A DNA stretch of 64,000 nt from Flavobacteriaceae bacterium R38 (GCA_009901575.1 WXYP01000001.1:744001-808000); one strand, 5' to 3'; counted from the first letter of the stretch, positions 7,865-16,701 are shown. Made by a program: numbers and translations. The notes: generated from the sequence alone by a model not told the origin.

Positions 7865-8545
7865 TTATTTGATGTCGAAAAGAAAACCTTCTTTTTTTAA
7901 TTTGAAGTATTGCTTTTTATTGAATTTAAATAGATTGGCTGGTCTACCTCTTCCTTCAGAAACTTTTTCTTCTAGTTCTTCTAATATATCAAAGCTGAGT
8001 ATTTTTTTTCTAAAGTTTCTTCTATCAATTTCTTTCTCTAGAATAGTCATATATAACTTTTCTAAATCTGAGAATAAAAATTTGTCAGTTAATAAATCAA
8101 AACCAATAGGTTCATAAGTTAACTTGCTTTGAAGACGTTTTTTAGCAGTCTCTAATATTGTTTTATGATCGAAAGCTAGTTCTGGTAGTTTTTGTATATC
8201 AAACCATGCCACATCCTTGGCATCTGTATCTGCCTTTATAGTATGATGCTCTGGTTTAACTAATGCAAAATAAGTAACACTAATGACTCTATTTCTTGGA
8301 TCACGGTTTGGAGTTCCAAAAGAATATAGTTGCTCTAAATAATCTATGGTGGCATTCGTTTCTTCTTTGAGTTCTCGCTCTACAGCTGCCTCAAGACTTT
8401 CATTTTCCAACACTAATCCCCCAGGTAAAGCCCAAGAATTTTTAAAAGGCTCAATGCTTCTTTTTATTAATAATACATTTAGCATTTTATCTTTATATCC
8501 AAAGACAACAGCATCTACAGCGACTTTTATATTTTGGCGTACCAT
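7865..8545 (-). CDS. nrtR: NrtR-like Nudix transcriptional regulator
   Basis: The 226-residue protein has an N-terminal Nudix domain (VAVDAVVFGYKDK, then ALPGGLVLENE and RELKEET) and a C-terminal winged helix (about residues 155-226, ending GRGRPANLFKFNKKQYFKLKKEGF). This is the NrtR design: ADP-ribose binds the Nudix domain and controls repression of NAD synthesis genes. The Nudix box G-x5-E-x7-REL-x-EE is nearly intact, with Asn in place of the final Gly, so some hydrolase activity is possible. The gene lies just upstream of the operon it probably controls. An operator over its own start codon suggests autoregulation. Bacteroidota also use related Nudix regulators for sugars (AraR), but the neighbours favour NAD. 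Confidence 0.88.
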   Translation of the reverse strand: MVRQNIKVAVDAVVFGYKDKMLNVLLIKRSIEPFKNSWALPGGLVLENESLEAAVERELKEETNATIDYLEQLYSFGTPNRDPRNRVISVTYFALVKPEHHTIKADTDAKDVAWFDIQKLPELAFDHKTILETAKKRLQSKLTYEPIGFDLLTDKFLFSDLEKLYMTILEKEIDRRNFRKKILSFDILEELEEKVSEGRGRPANLFKFNKKQYFKLKKEGFLFDIK

Positions 8546-8555
8546 ATACGCAAAA
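8533..8555 (-). promoter_or_regulatory. NrtR-type operator over the nrtR start codon
   Basis: The plus strand reads TTTGGCGTA, five bases, TACGCAAAA, with the same geometry as the other three sites and two mismatches in one arm. The ATG of nrtR at 8545 sits in the centre. A -7-like TAGTTTTG (8551-8558, minus strand) overlaps the good half-site, but no TTTG is found at the matching -33 position. If this promoter is used, the message would start at or next to the ATG. Confidence 0.6.
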
Positions 8556-8673
8556 CTATTAATTTTATATTTGAAATTCCTAATAAAATTGATGAATCAA
8601 CTAATATTGATATTAGGTTTTGATAGATTCTTAGTAGAGATAATCTTATTCTTTAAGTAAAACTTCGAAAAAC

Positions 8674-8706
8674 AAAAAACCGCTAGAATGAATTCTGCGG
8701 TTTTTC
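8674..8706 (-). terminator. Hairpin terminator after tRNA-Ser
   Basis: AAAAACCGC and GCGGTTTTT form a stem whose arms extend inward (AGAAT/ATTCT). A-rich and T-rich flanks make it work in both directions. It separates the tRNA gene from nrtR. Confidence 0.8.
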
Positions 8707-8731
8707 TTATTCCAAGCTTAGCGCTTGTTTG

Positions 8732-8816
8732 CGGAGAAAGAGGGATTCGAACCCCCGGAGGTGTGACCCTCAACAGTTTTCAAGACTGCCGCATTCGACC
8801 ACTCTGCCATTTCTCC
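8732..8816 (-). tRNA. tRNA-Ser (anticodon TGA)
   Basis: Read on the minus strand, GGAGAAA at the 5' end pairs with TTTCTCC at the 3' end, followed by discriminator G, typical for serine tRNAs. The anticodon arm GCAGT-CTTGAAA-ACTGT places TGA in the loop. There is a long variable arm (about GTTGAGGGTCACACCTCC) and a standard T-loop GGTTCGAATCC. CCA is not encoded. At 85 nucleotides it has the expected class II size. Confidence 0.96.
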
Positions 8817-9010
8817 TTGAGTGCCTCATCAGGTATTCCCTGAATGCGGGTGCAAATATAGGAAAGCTTTTTTAAAATTTTAAAATTATTTTTAAAGTTT
8901 TTACAAGAATTACTGTAATATTTTTAAAACGAATGGATTACCTTCTTTTTAAGATGAAAGCAAGTTTTTATTCTTAAAATATAGTATTTTCGGTACTCAA
9001 AAGTAATTTT

Positions 9011-9763
9011 ATGGAATATGGATGGGAGTTAATATTACTGGTTATTGCTGGTTTTGCCGCAGGATTTATTAATACTTTAGCAGGAGGCGGATCATTGTTA
9101 ACACTGCCAATGCTTATATTTATCGGACTTCCTTCCAGTGTAGCTAACGGGACGAATAGGATTGCTATTATCCTCCAAAACTTTTCCGCAGTAATGGGAT
9201 TTAAAAGTAAAGGAGTATCAACTTTTCCTTTTAATGTCTATCTCGGTATTTCTGCTTTAATTGGTGCGCTTATTGGAGCGCAGATCGCGGTTGATATTAA
9301 GGGAGAGGTTTTTAACAGAATCCTCGCGATTATAATGATTGTTGTTGTTCTAATTATTGTTTTTAAACCAAAAATGGATCTTGCAAATATGGAAGAACGT
9401 TTGACGGGTAAACAATTATGGCTAGGAATTATCGCTTTCTTTTTCTTCGGAATTTATGGAGGATTTATTAATGCTGGTTTAGGTTTTATAGTTCTGCTTT
9501 TTCTTCACTATGTAAATAAGATGACTCTGGTGAGGTCTAATGCAACAAAAGTAGCAGTAGTATTAATCTATACTTTGGGAGCTCTTGTAGTGTTCATTCT
9601 AAATGATAAAATAAACTGGGGGATAGGGCTGATATTATCTATAGGTAATGCATCCGGAGCATGGTTAGCAAGCAGATGGTCTGTTAGAAAAGGCGATAAG
9701 GTGATTAAAACATTTTTATTTGTTATGGTGGTGGTAATGGCAGTAAAACTATGGTTTTTCTAA
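9011..9763 (+). CDS. TauE/SafE-family sulfite exporter-like permease
   Basis: The 250-residue membrane protein has about seven to eight hydrophobic segments and the family's two repeated halves. The first half carries AGFINTLAGGGSLLTLPMLIF and GLPSSVANGTNRIAI; the second carries YGGFINAGLGFIVLLFLHY and LVRSNATKV. Members export sulfite, sulfoacetate or other organic anions; the substrate here is unknown. The gene stands alone on the plus strand, with a -7-like TAGTATTTTCG about 25 bases before the ATG. Its last four bases overlap the end of the convergent ribB gene. Confidence 0.9.
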   Translation: MEYGWELILLVIAGFAAGFINTLAGGGSLLTLPMLIFIGLPSSVANGTNRIAIILQNFSAVMGFKSKGVSTFPFNVYLGISALIGALIGAQIAVDIKGEVFNRILAIIMIVVVLIIVFKPKMDLANMEERLTGKQLWLGIIAFFFFGIYGGFINAGLGFIVLLFLHYVNKMTLVRSNATKVAVVLIYTLGALVVFILNDKINWGIGLILSIGNASGAWLASRWSVRKGDKVIKTFLFVMVVVMAVKLWFF

Positions 9764-10905
9764 TAATTTACATATTCTACTATTTCCAATCCGTAACCAA
9801 TCATTCCCACTCTTTTGGCTTGTGTAGTGTTAGAAACTAATCGTATCTGTGAGATATTTAAATCGTGTAAAATTTGTGCTCCAATACCAAAATCTTTAGT
9901 ATCCATTACTATTTTGGGAGCTTTCATTTGTCCGGTGGCTTGTAATGTTTTAAGTTCTGTTAACCGGGTTAAAAGATTTGTAGATAAAATATTCTGATTA
10001 ATAAAAACAATAGCTCCTTTTTCCTCATCATTTAATAACTTGAACATATCGTCCAGTTTCTTATCGACATTATTAGTAAGTGTTCCTAAAATGTCATTAT
10101 TGACCAGAGTAGAGTTTATTCTTGTCAATATAGGTTCATCCTGATTCCAGCTACCTTTGGTCAATGCAATATGAACTGCGTTATTGGTAGTTTGTTGATA
10201 CGCTCTTAATCGGAATGTTCCAAAACGGGTTTTAAGGTCAAAATCTTCTTTCTTAACAATAAGACTATCGTGCTGCATTCTGTAGGCAACTAAATCTTCT
10301 ATAGAAACCAATTTTAAGTCAAATTTTTTGGCAACTTCAATCAATTGAGGCAACCTGGCCATGGTGCCATCCTCGTTCATTATCTCAACGATAACCCCAG
10401 CTGGTTTTAACCCTGCTAACCTTGCAAAATCGATTGCAGCTTCAGTATGCCCTGTACGTCTTAATACCCCTCCTTCTTTAGCAATCAGCGGAAAAATATG
10501 TCCGGGTTTACTTAATTCAAAAGGTTTGGTATCCTGATTGACTAATGCTTTAACAGTTTTGGCTCTGTCTGAAGCAGAAATACCGGTAGTTACTCCATTA
10601 CCTCTTAAATCTACAGAAACTGTAAAAGCAGTTTCCATAGGATCGGTATTATTTCCTACCATCATGTTTAATTCGAGCTCTTTACAGCGTTTCTCTGTAA
10701 GCGGAGTACAAATTAGTCCTCTTCCGTGAGTGGCCATGAAATTAATCATCTCCGGACTTACCTTGTCTGCTGCTGCTACAAAATCCCCTTCATTTTCTCT
10801 GTCTTCGTCATCAACTACAATAATAACTTTACCATTTCGGATATCCTCAATAGCTTCTTCTATAGTATTGAGTTGAATCTTAGGATTATTTGTGATAGTA
10901 GCCAT
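9760..10905 (-). CDS. ribB: DHBP synthase with decayed GTP cyclohydrolase II domain
   Basis: The N-terminal half (about residues 1-205) is a complete 3,4-dihydroxy-2-butanone 4-phosphate synthase of riboflavin synthesis: VDDEDRENEGDF metal loop, THGRGLIC, TGISASDRA, RRTGHTEAA. The C-terminal half aligns with GTP cyclohydrolase II in its beginning (FGTFRLRAY) and end (DFGIGAQILHDLNISQIRLVSN), but the zinc-binding cysteines and the arginine-rich catalytic loop are absent. In their place stand INSTLVNNDILGTLTNN and INQNILSTN. So RibB should work and the RibA half should not. This resembles the RibBX variant of other bacteria, and many annotations would call it bifunctional RibBA. A separate GTP cyclohydrolase must exist elsewhere. 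It follows the lptF-like gene with a short gap. Confidence 0.9.
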   Translation of the reverse strand: MATITNNPKIQLNTIEEAIEDIRNGKVIIVVDDEDRENEGDFVAAADKVSPEMINFMATHGRGLICTPLTEKRCKELELNMMVGNNTDPMETAFTVSVDLRGNGVTTGISASDRAKTVKALVNQDTKPFELSKPGHIFPLIAKEGGVLRRTGHTEAAIDFARLAGLKPAGVIVEIMNEDGTMARLPQLIEVAKKFDLKLVSIEDLVAYRMQHDSLIVKKEDFDLKTRFGTFRLRAYQQTTNNAVHIALTKGSWNQDEPILTRINSTLVNNDILGTLTNNVDKKLDDMFKLLNDEEKGAIVFINQNILSTNLLTRLTELKTLQATGQMKAPKIVMDTKDFGIGAQILHDLNISQIRLVSNTTQAKRVGMIGYGLEIVEYVNY

Positions 10906-10931
10906 AAAATATTTTTTGCAAAGATATCTAT

Positions 10932-12416
10932 TTACGCGTTTTCAGGTTCTTTCTTTTTGAATAAATTTCGAAACCTCTGACCTATATTTCCTGTGTCAAA
11001 AACACCCTTATCTGCCGTTGCATTTTGAGTAAGTTTGATACTTAACGGAAGCATGATAAGGGCCGATATCCATGGTCCTATAGTTGGTGAAATACTCCCA
11101 TCTTCTGAATAATTCCTGGCAAAGAGGTCAATAAAATAATAAACGAGAAATAAGCCAATAGCTAATACCATTGGTAGTCCGACCCCTCCTTTTCTAACAA
11201 TAGCCCCTAGCGGAGCTCCTATAAAGAAAAGAATTATACAGGCGAATGGTAAAGCATATTTGGCATTTAAATGTATAATATGAAGGTTTAATAGTTTATC
11301 TCTTAAGAAAAGTTCTCTTTTCTTTCCCTCTATAGTAGCAACGGTATTTGTGATATTGGATAATGCAGCACTAATTAATGAAACACGCCTCCAATCTTCA
11401 TAAAGAAGAAGAATTTCGTCTGAAGATTTTATTTTTTGAGTTGATGTGTCTTTGACAACTTCTTTACCCTGTTTTTCAATAAATTCCCCTTCGTCTGTAT
11501 CTCTTTTATCATTAAATGCGCCTATCCCGCTTCTTCTGTAAATGCTTTTTCCAAACCCTTTTGTAATTTCAATATTGTCATCTCCAATAGAGTCGATAAA
11601 GTAGGACAATTGATTTACATTAAGCATTTTATACCTGTTCTTAGTATTTTCGTCTCCTATATCAACCTTATTAAACTCTCTTAAATCTACATTAATAGTA
11701 TAAGTTTTGAAATTGACTTTGGCATGTGGATATTTTGAATTTCCTCTGGGATTACTAGATTTTACATCTTCATAATAATTTCCGTCTTTTAAAACCAGTT
11801 CCAATACATCTGACTCTTCACTACTTATTAATTCTCCATCTTTGGCCTTGATAACAGTTCTGTTTTCTCCATTTTTTGTTTTTTTATGGATAATTACATT
11901 CTTCAGAAATTTATCATTATCACCATACTTCTCATCTACTTTAATATTGATATTATTAATATCATTAAAAACCCCTTCATTGATAGCAAGTGCTGGTTTT
12001 AATTTAGCAATATTTTTTCTCAGATTATAGGATTTAAATTCTGCATAGGGAATGACATTATTAGCAAAAAAGAAGGTGCCAATACCCAGCAAAAAAACAA
12101 AGACAATTAGACTTCGCATTGCTCTCTGTAAAGATATCCCCGAGGCTTTCATAGCTGCAAACTCATAATTTTCTGCAAAACTTCCGAAAGTCATGATGGA
12201 AGATAACAGTACGGTTAACGGTAATACTTTGTTTACTAGAGTAGGAGAGTAGTAGAACAGGAATTTTCCAATGATGATAAAATCCAGTCCTTTTCCGGCA
12301 AATTCATCGATAAAAATCCAAATGGCCTGAAAAACGAAAATAAGCATAAGAATCACAAAAGAACTTGTGAAATTATACAAAAACCTGCTTAAAATATATT
12401 GATCTAATCTTTTCAA
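10932..12416 (-). CDS. LptF/LptG-family LPS export permease (YjgP/YjgQ)
   Basis: The 494-residue permease of the Lpt lipopolysaccharide exporter has three N-terminal membrane segments (first in LYNFTSSFVILMLIFVFQAI), a large periplasmic beta-rich domain (about residues 110-350) and three C-terminal segments. It forms the membrane part of LptB2FG, which moves LPS from the inner membrane to the LptC-A bridge. Only one such gene is seen here; Bacteroidota often keep LptF and LptG apart. The reading frame begins with TTG at 12416, four bases after the lolA-like stop, and has no better ATG nearby. It is cotranscribed with ftsK and lolA-like. The periplasmic domain carries a long charged insert near residues 290-330. 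Confidence 0.9.
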   Translation of the reverse strand: MKRLDQYILSRFLYNFTSSFVILMLIFVFQAIWIFIDEFAGKGLDFIIIGKFLFYYSPTLVNKVLPLTVLLSSIMTFGSFAENYEFAAMKASGISLQRAMRSLIVFVFLLGIGTFFFANNVIPYAEFKSYNLRKNIAKLKPALAINEGVFNDINNINIKVDEKYGDNDKFLKNVIIHKKTKNGENRTVIKAKDGELISSEESDVLELVLKDGNYYEDVKSSNPRGNSKYPHAKVNFKTYTINVDLREFNKVDIGDENTKNRYKMLNVNQLSYFIDSIGDDNIEITKGFGKSIYRRSGIGAFNDKRDTDEGEFIEKQGKEVVKDTSTQKIKSSDEILLLYEDWRRVSLISAALSNITNTVATIEGKKRELFLRDKLLNLHIIHLNAKYALPFACIILFFIGAPLGAIVRKGGVGLPMVLAIGLFLVYYFIDLFARNYSEDGSISPTIGPWISALIMLPLSIKLTQNATADKGVFDTGNIGQRFRNLFKKKEPENA

Positions 12417-12420
12417 ACGA

Positions 12421-13065
12421 CTAATTTCTTATGATGTAATACCCGTCATCTTCATATTTCTTGGCATCAAAAGTAAATAAGGTTTTTGAAATTGGCTGAT
12501 TTGTTTTAAAAGAATTAACAGTTATGGTAGTTTTAGTACCATTTTTTCCAGTCTGAATCAGGTTGTAAATATGCTTAGTCTGAGCATCTATTCCCAAAAG
12601 GATTTTTGTAAACTCAGAATTTGAATCAATAGGAACTAATTTGATATACTGAATTTTTCTGCCTCTGACATTTTGCAAAAGATCCCACTCATAATTGTAA
12701 CCTTCTCTGTAAAAAGTAAGCATTTTTGAAGGTGTGATCGTACCTTCATCACTTTCGTCTTTATCTTCAATAGTTACTTCTTCATTTTCAGGAACAATGG
12801 TATGTATTTTTTTTCCGTCATACAGTTGAGTAGCTCCAAGATAATTAAACAAGTATTTGTTTTTTTCAAGGGTTACATCCCCTCTGGTTTCCTGGTGTAT
12901 ATTTTCGGCCTCATTATCTAAAGCATATTTAAAATCTACAAAAATATTATCGTAACTATTTACTTTATTGTATACTTCGTCCAACAACGCTTTAGCTTTT
13001 GCACTATTTTGTGAAAATCCGGTAAAAGTGATCATCACTAATAAAATTGGAAGTAATCGTTTCAT
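12421..13065 (-). CDS. LolA-like outer-membrane lipoprotein carrier
   Basis: The 214-residue secreted protein begins with a signal peptide (MKRLLPILLVMITFTGFSQ). It continues with the LolA-type half-barrel pattern: VFVDFKYALDN-like first strand, RGDVTLEKNKYLFNYLGATQLYDGKKIHT, and QNVRGRKIQYIKLVP. LolA shuttles lipoproteins across the periplasm. In flavobacteria a LolA-like gene commonly follows ftsK, as here with a five-base gap. Sequence divergence from E. coli LolA is large, so the fold is surer than the exact cargo. Confidence 0.85.
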   Translation of the reverse strand: MKRLLPILLVMITFTGFSQNSAKAKALLDEVYNKVNSYDNIFVDFKYALDNEAENIHQETRGDVTLEKNKYLFNYLGATQLYDGKKIHTIVPENEEVTIEDKDESDEGTITPSKMLTFYREGYNYEWDLLQNVRGRKIQYIKLVPIDSNSEFTKILLGIDAQTKHIYNLIQTGKNGTKTTITVNSFKTNQPISKTLFTFDAKKYEDDGYYIIRN

Positions 13066-13070
13066 TTTCT

Positions 13071-15554
13071 TTACTCGTTATTTAAAAATTGTTCTAATGT
13101 TGCTAAATCAGGGATAAGTACTTGTCTGGCTTTACTACCCTCAAAAGGACCAACTATACCGGCTGCTTCTAACTGATCGATTAACCTGCCGGCACGATTG
13201 TAACCTAGTTTTAATTTTCGTTGTAAAAGTGAAGCCGAACCTTGTTGAGCTACCACGATTACTTCTGCTGCCTCTCTAAAGAGTACATCTCTGTCTGACA
13301 CATCTATATCAAGACCTGTGCCAGATTCTTCTCCTACATATTCTGGCAGTAAATGAGCTTCCGGATATGCTCTTTGAGAACCAATGTATTCTGTAATTTT
13401 CTCCACTTCGGGAGTATCTACAAAGGCACATTGTAGCCTTACCAGGTCGTTACCTTGAGTATATAGCATATCTCCTCGACCTATTAACTGATCTGCTCCC
13501 TGGCTGTCTAAAATAGTTCTTGAATCAATTTTAGAAGTTACTCTGAATGCAATTCTTGCAGGGAAATTGGCTTTTATAATTCCTGTTATAACATTTACCG
13601 AAGGTCGTTGCGTAGCTATAATCAAGTGAATCCCAACGGCTCTTGCCAATTGCGCTAAACGAGCTATTGGTGCTTCAACTTCTTTTCCTGCAGTCATGAT
13701 TAAATCGGCGAATTCATCAACTACCAAAACGATATAAGGTAAGAATTTATGTCCGTCATTCGGATTGAGTTTCCGGGATTTAAATTTAGTATTGTATTCT
13801 TTTATATTACGAACCATTGCATTTTTTAATAGCTCATAACGATTATCCATTTCTATACAAAGAGAATTCAGAGTGTTGATTACCTTGGTATTATCTGTAA
13901 TAATGGCATCATCTGTGTCAGGTAACTTTGCAAGAAAATGACGTTCTATCTTATTGAAAAGGGTAAGTTCTACTTTTTTAGGATCTACTAAAACAAATTT
14001 TACTTCTGCAGGGTGCTTTTTATACAGTAGTGAAGTCAAGATGGCATTCAAACCAACTGATTTTCCTTGTCCGGTAGCACCTGCCATCAACAAGTGAGGC
14101 ATTTTGGTAAGGTCTACCACAAAAGTCTCGTTACTTATTGTTTTTCCAAAAGCGATTGGGAGTTCCATTTCTGCTTTTTGGAATTTAGAAGCAGAGATAA
14201 CCGATCGCATTGAAACAATAGAGGGTTTCTTATTAGGTACCTCAATACCAATAGTCCCTTTTCCCGGAATTGGAGCAATAATCCTGATACCTAAAGCAGC
14301 CAGTGACAGAGCGATATCGTCTTCCAGGTTTTTAATTTTAGAGATACGCACCCCGGCCTCGGGAACAATTTCATAAAGTGTTACAGTAGGACCTATAGTC
14401 GCTTTAATTTGCGAAATACCAATCTTGTAGTTTTTAAGCGTTTCAACAATCCTATTTTTATTCTCTTCTAGTTCTTCCTGATTTATAGTAATGCTACCTG
14501 CTCCGTAATCGTTAAGTAATTCAATTACAGGAAATTTATAATTCCCCAGCTCTAATTTTGGATCAAATTCACCAAAATCTTCTACCAGTTTATCAGATAA
14601 GTTTTTCTTTACCTCTTTTTCTTCTCCTACTTTAGAAACGACAATTTCAATGTTTTCATCTTCATTTTTTTGTTCTGTGATCTTGTCTTTTTGCGCCGTA
14701 ACTTCATTGCTTAAAACAATGTCTTCCACTTTTTCCTGTGATATGTTTTCTTCTTCTACAGGAACTTTCACCTCAAAAGAATTCTCAATATCTACATCAG
14801 ATATTTTATCAATGGTGGAATAGTTTTGTATGGTAGGTTGTAAATTTTCTACGGAAAGTTCAAAAACCGATTTTTCTTCTTTTTCAGTAACTGTATTTTT
14901 TTCTTTTTCAGGAATATTTTTAACGTCTTCTTTTGCAGGATTGAAATCAGACTTAATCTCATCCCGTTTTTTGATGAAATAATCGCCTATTTTATCCGGA
15001 GTCAATTTTAGACGAATTACCAGATAACTAATCAGGATAAAAGTCAAAAGTAATATAACTCCTATTTTACCTATGTATGCCTGTAAAAACTCATTTAACT
15101 CATAACCTACCACTCCACCTAAAAGAGGTGCTTTCTCTCCCAGAAAGCCAAATAAGGTAGCCGTCCATGTAATGACCAGAGTTCCCCAAAACCATCTGTT
15201 AAGAAGATTACTTCTTTTAAGACTTAAAAAGAAATAGAGTCCGGTAAAAAATATTAAGAAAGGAAATACAAAAGATGAAATTCCGAAACCTCTGTAAATA
15301 AAAAAATGGCTGACACCGGCTCCAAATTTCCTCATGATATTTTTAGCCTCAGCATTCCTGTTGGCGAAATCAGATAATAAACTCTGATCCTGTTGCCATG
15401 TGAAAAAGTAAGAAATGAATGCAATGAACATTGCAATACCTAAAAGCATTAACATGGTTCCAAAAACGATCTGATATTGCTTCGGAACTGTAAAAGAAAA
15501 GGATTTGGTTTTTTTGCGTGTGGTTGTTTTTTTATCTGTCTTTTTTTTGGCCAT
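13071..15554 (-). CDS. ftsK: DNA translocase FtsK
   Basis: The 827-residue FtsK/SpoIIIE motor pumps chromosome ends through the division septum. The N-terminus has a basic lead (KKKTDKKTTTRKKTK) and four membrane segments (to about residue 185). A Glu/Lys-rich linker follows (about 190-330), then the alpha domain and the RecA-like beta domain with Walker A GATGQGKS and Walker B VLVVDEFADLI, and a C-terminal winged-helix gamma domain (RKLKLGYNRAGRLIDQLEAAGIVG). I use the ATG at 15554 rather than the TTG two codons earlier. It stands upstream of lolA-like and lptF-like in one operon. Confidence 0.97.
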   Translation of the reverse strand: MAKKKTDKKTTTRKKTKSFSFTVPKQYQIVFGTMLMLLGIAMFIAFISYFFTWQQDQSLLSDFANRNAEAKNIMRKFGAGVSHFFIYRGFGISSFVFPFLIFFTGLYFFLSLKRSNLLNRWFWGTLVITWTATLFGFLGEKAPLLGGVVGYELNEFLQAYIGKIGVILLLTFILISYLVIRLKLTPDKIGDYFIKKRDEIKSDFNPAKEDVKNIPEKEKNTVTEKEEKSVFELSVENLQPTIQNYSTIDKISDVDIENSFEVKVPVEEENISQEKVEDIVLSNEVTAQKDKITEQKNEDENIEIVVSKVGEEKEVKKNLSDKLVEDFGEFDPKLELGNYKFPVIELLNDYGAGSITINQEELEENKNRIVETLKNYKIGISQIKATIGPTVTLYEIVPEAGVRISKIKNLEDDIALSLAALGIRIIAPIPGKGTIGIEVPNKKPSIVSMRSVISASKFQKAEMELPIAFGKTISNETFVVDLTKMPHLLMAGATGQGKSVGLNAILTSLLYKKHPAEVKFVLVDPKKVELTLFNKIERHFLAKLPDTDDAIITDNTKVINTLNSLCIEMDNRYELLKNAMVRNIKEYNTKFKSRKLNPNDGHKFLPYIVLVVDEFADLIMTAGKEVEAPIARLAQLARAVGIHLIIATQRPSVNVITGIIKANFPARIAFRVTSKIDSRTILDSQGADQLIGRGDMLYTQGNDLVRLQCAFVDTPEVEKITEYIGSQRAYPEAHLLPEYVGEESGTGLDIDVSDRDVLFREAAEVIVVAQQGSASLLQRKLKLGYNRAGRLIDQLEAAGIVGPFEGSKARQVLIPDLATLEQFLNNE

Positions 15555-15615
15555 TGGCAACCTTAGGTTTAAAACAAAAATACAAATTACTAACGTTTAA
15601 GCTAACTTTATATTT

Positions 15616-15975
15616 TTAAAAAATTTTGGGCAAGTAAATAATACAGCCAACAATAACGGCAATTATTGCGCTAATAAAAACAGCACCAGCTGCTATATCT
15701 TTAATAAAGCCGATTTTATCATTATGATCCGGATGAATAAAATCTGCCATTTTTTCAACTGCAGTATTCAATCCTTCAACACTCATTACCAAACCAATAA
15801 TTAATATTTGAATCATCCATTCGGTAGAAGAGATATTATAATAAAAACCAGCTATTGTGATAAATATTCCTAAAAACAACTGAACCTTAATGCTGGCTTC
15901 TGTGGTGACAAGTAATACTACACCTTTAAATGCATAACCAACACTTTTAATTCGTTTGATTATAAAGTTAATCAT
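15616..15975 (-). CDS. dgkA: Diacylglycerol kinase / undecaprenol kinase (DgkA family)
   Basis: The 119-residue integral membrane kinase has three hydrophobic helices and the family signature with catalytic Glu in GLNTAVEKMADFI, followed by HDNKIGFIKDIAAGAVFISAI. It phosphorylates diacylglycerol, or undecaprenol in many bacteria, using ATP. Length and motif are standard. Its ATG overlaps the last eight bases of tpx, so the two are likely translated from one message. Confidence 0.94.
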   Translation of the reverse strand: MINFIIKRIKSVGYAFKGVVLLVTTEASIKVQLFLGIFITIAGFYYNISSTEWMIQILIIGLVMSVEGLNTAVEKMADFIHPDHNDKIGFIKDIAAGAVFISAIIAVIVGCIIYLPKIF

Positions 15976-16474
15976 TGCTTAATGCCTCTAATGCTGCTTT
16001 GTAGTTAGGTTGATCAACAATTTCACTAACTTGTTCGGTATATTTTATAGTACCGTTTTCATCCAGTACAATGACTGCTCTTGAATGTAAACCGTGTAAC
16101 GGACCATCAATGAATTCTAATCCGTAGTCTTTTCCAAAAGCTCCGGTTTTGAAATCGGATAAATTGATAACGTTTTCAATACCTTCGGCCCCGCAAAATC
16201 TACTTTGAGCAAAAGGTAAATCACGTGAAATACAAAGTACTTTTGTGTTATCTAGTTTACTCGCTTCCTGATTAAATACCTTAACCGAAGTAGCACAAGT
16301 TGAAGTATCTATACTTGGAAATATATTTAAAACTACTTTAGATCCTTCAAAATCTTTAAGTGTTGCTGTAGACAAATCGTTTTTAGTCAGGTTAAATTCA
16401 GGAGCTTTATTTCCAACCGCAGGTAATTCTCCATTCGTATTAGCTTCTGTTCCTTGAAGTGTGATTATGGCCAT
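15968..16474 (-). CDS. tpx: Thiol peroxidase (Tpx, atypical 2-Cys peroxiredoxin)
   Basis: The 168-residue peroxiredoxin reduces hydrogen peroxide and alkyl peroxides through a thioredoxin-dependent disulfide. The peroxidatic Cys60 lies in SIDTSTCATSV and the resolving Cys94 in SRFCGAEG, the Tpx spacing. VLNIFPSIDTSTC and LPFAQSRFC are diagnostic for Tpx as against BCP/AhpC. It begins a minus-strand run with dgkA. Confidence 0.97.
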   Translation of the reverse strand: MAIITLQGTEANTNGELPAVGNKAPEFNLTKNDLSTATLKDFEGSKVVLNIFPSIDTSTCATSVKVFNQEASKLDNTKVLCISRDLPFAQSRFCGAEGIENVINLSDFKTGAFGKDYGLEFIDGPLHGLHSRAVIVLDENGTIKYTEQVSEIVDQPNYKAALEALSND

Positions 16475-16701
16475 TTTTATTGTTTTAATAATTTATTTTT
16501 CAAAATTAATACAAAAGAAACGAGCATTAATAGATTTGGAGAAAATCTTTGTTAAAAATGCTTTTTGATTTTGATTGATAGAAAAAATAACAGAGGGTAG
16601 AGAGGTAAAGGATAATGAACAATTAACTTAATTTATAACACTTAGTCTTTATTAACTACTTTACAAGGTAAAGAAGTAAAATTATTTATACTTCGTATAT
16701 A

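Noticed and set aside
9760-10905. Annotating the gene as bifunctional RibBA
   Set aside because: The GTP cyclohydrolase half lacks its zinc cysteines and catalytic residues.
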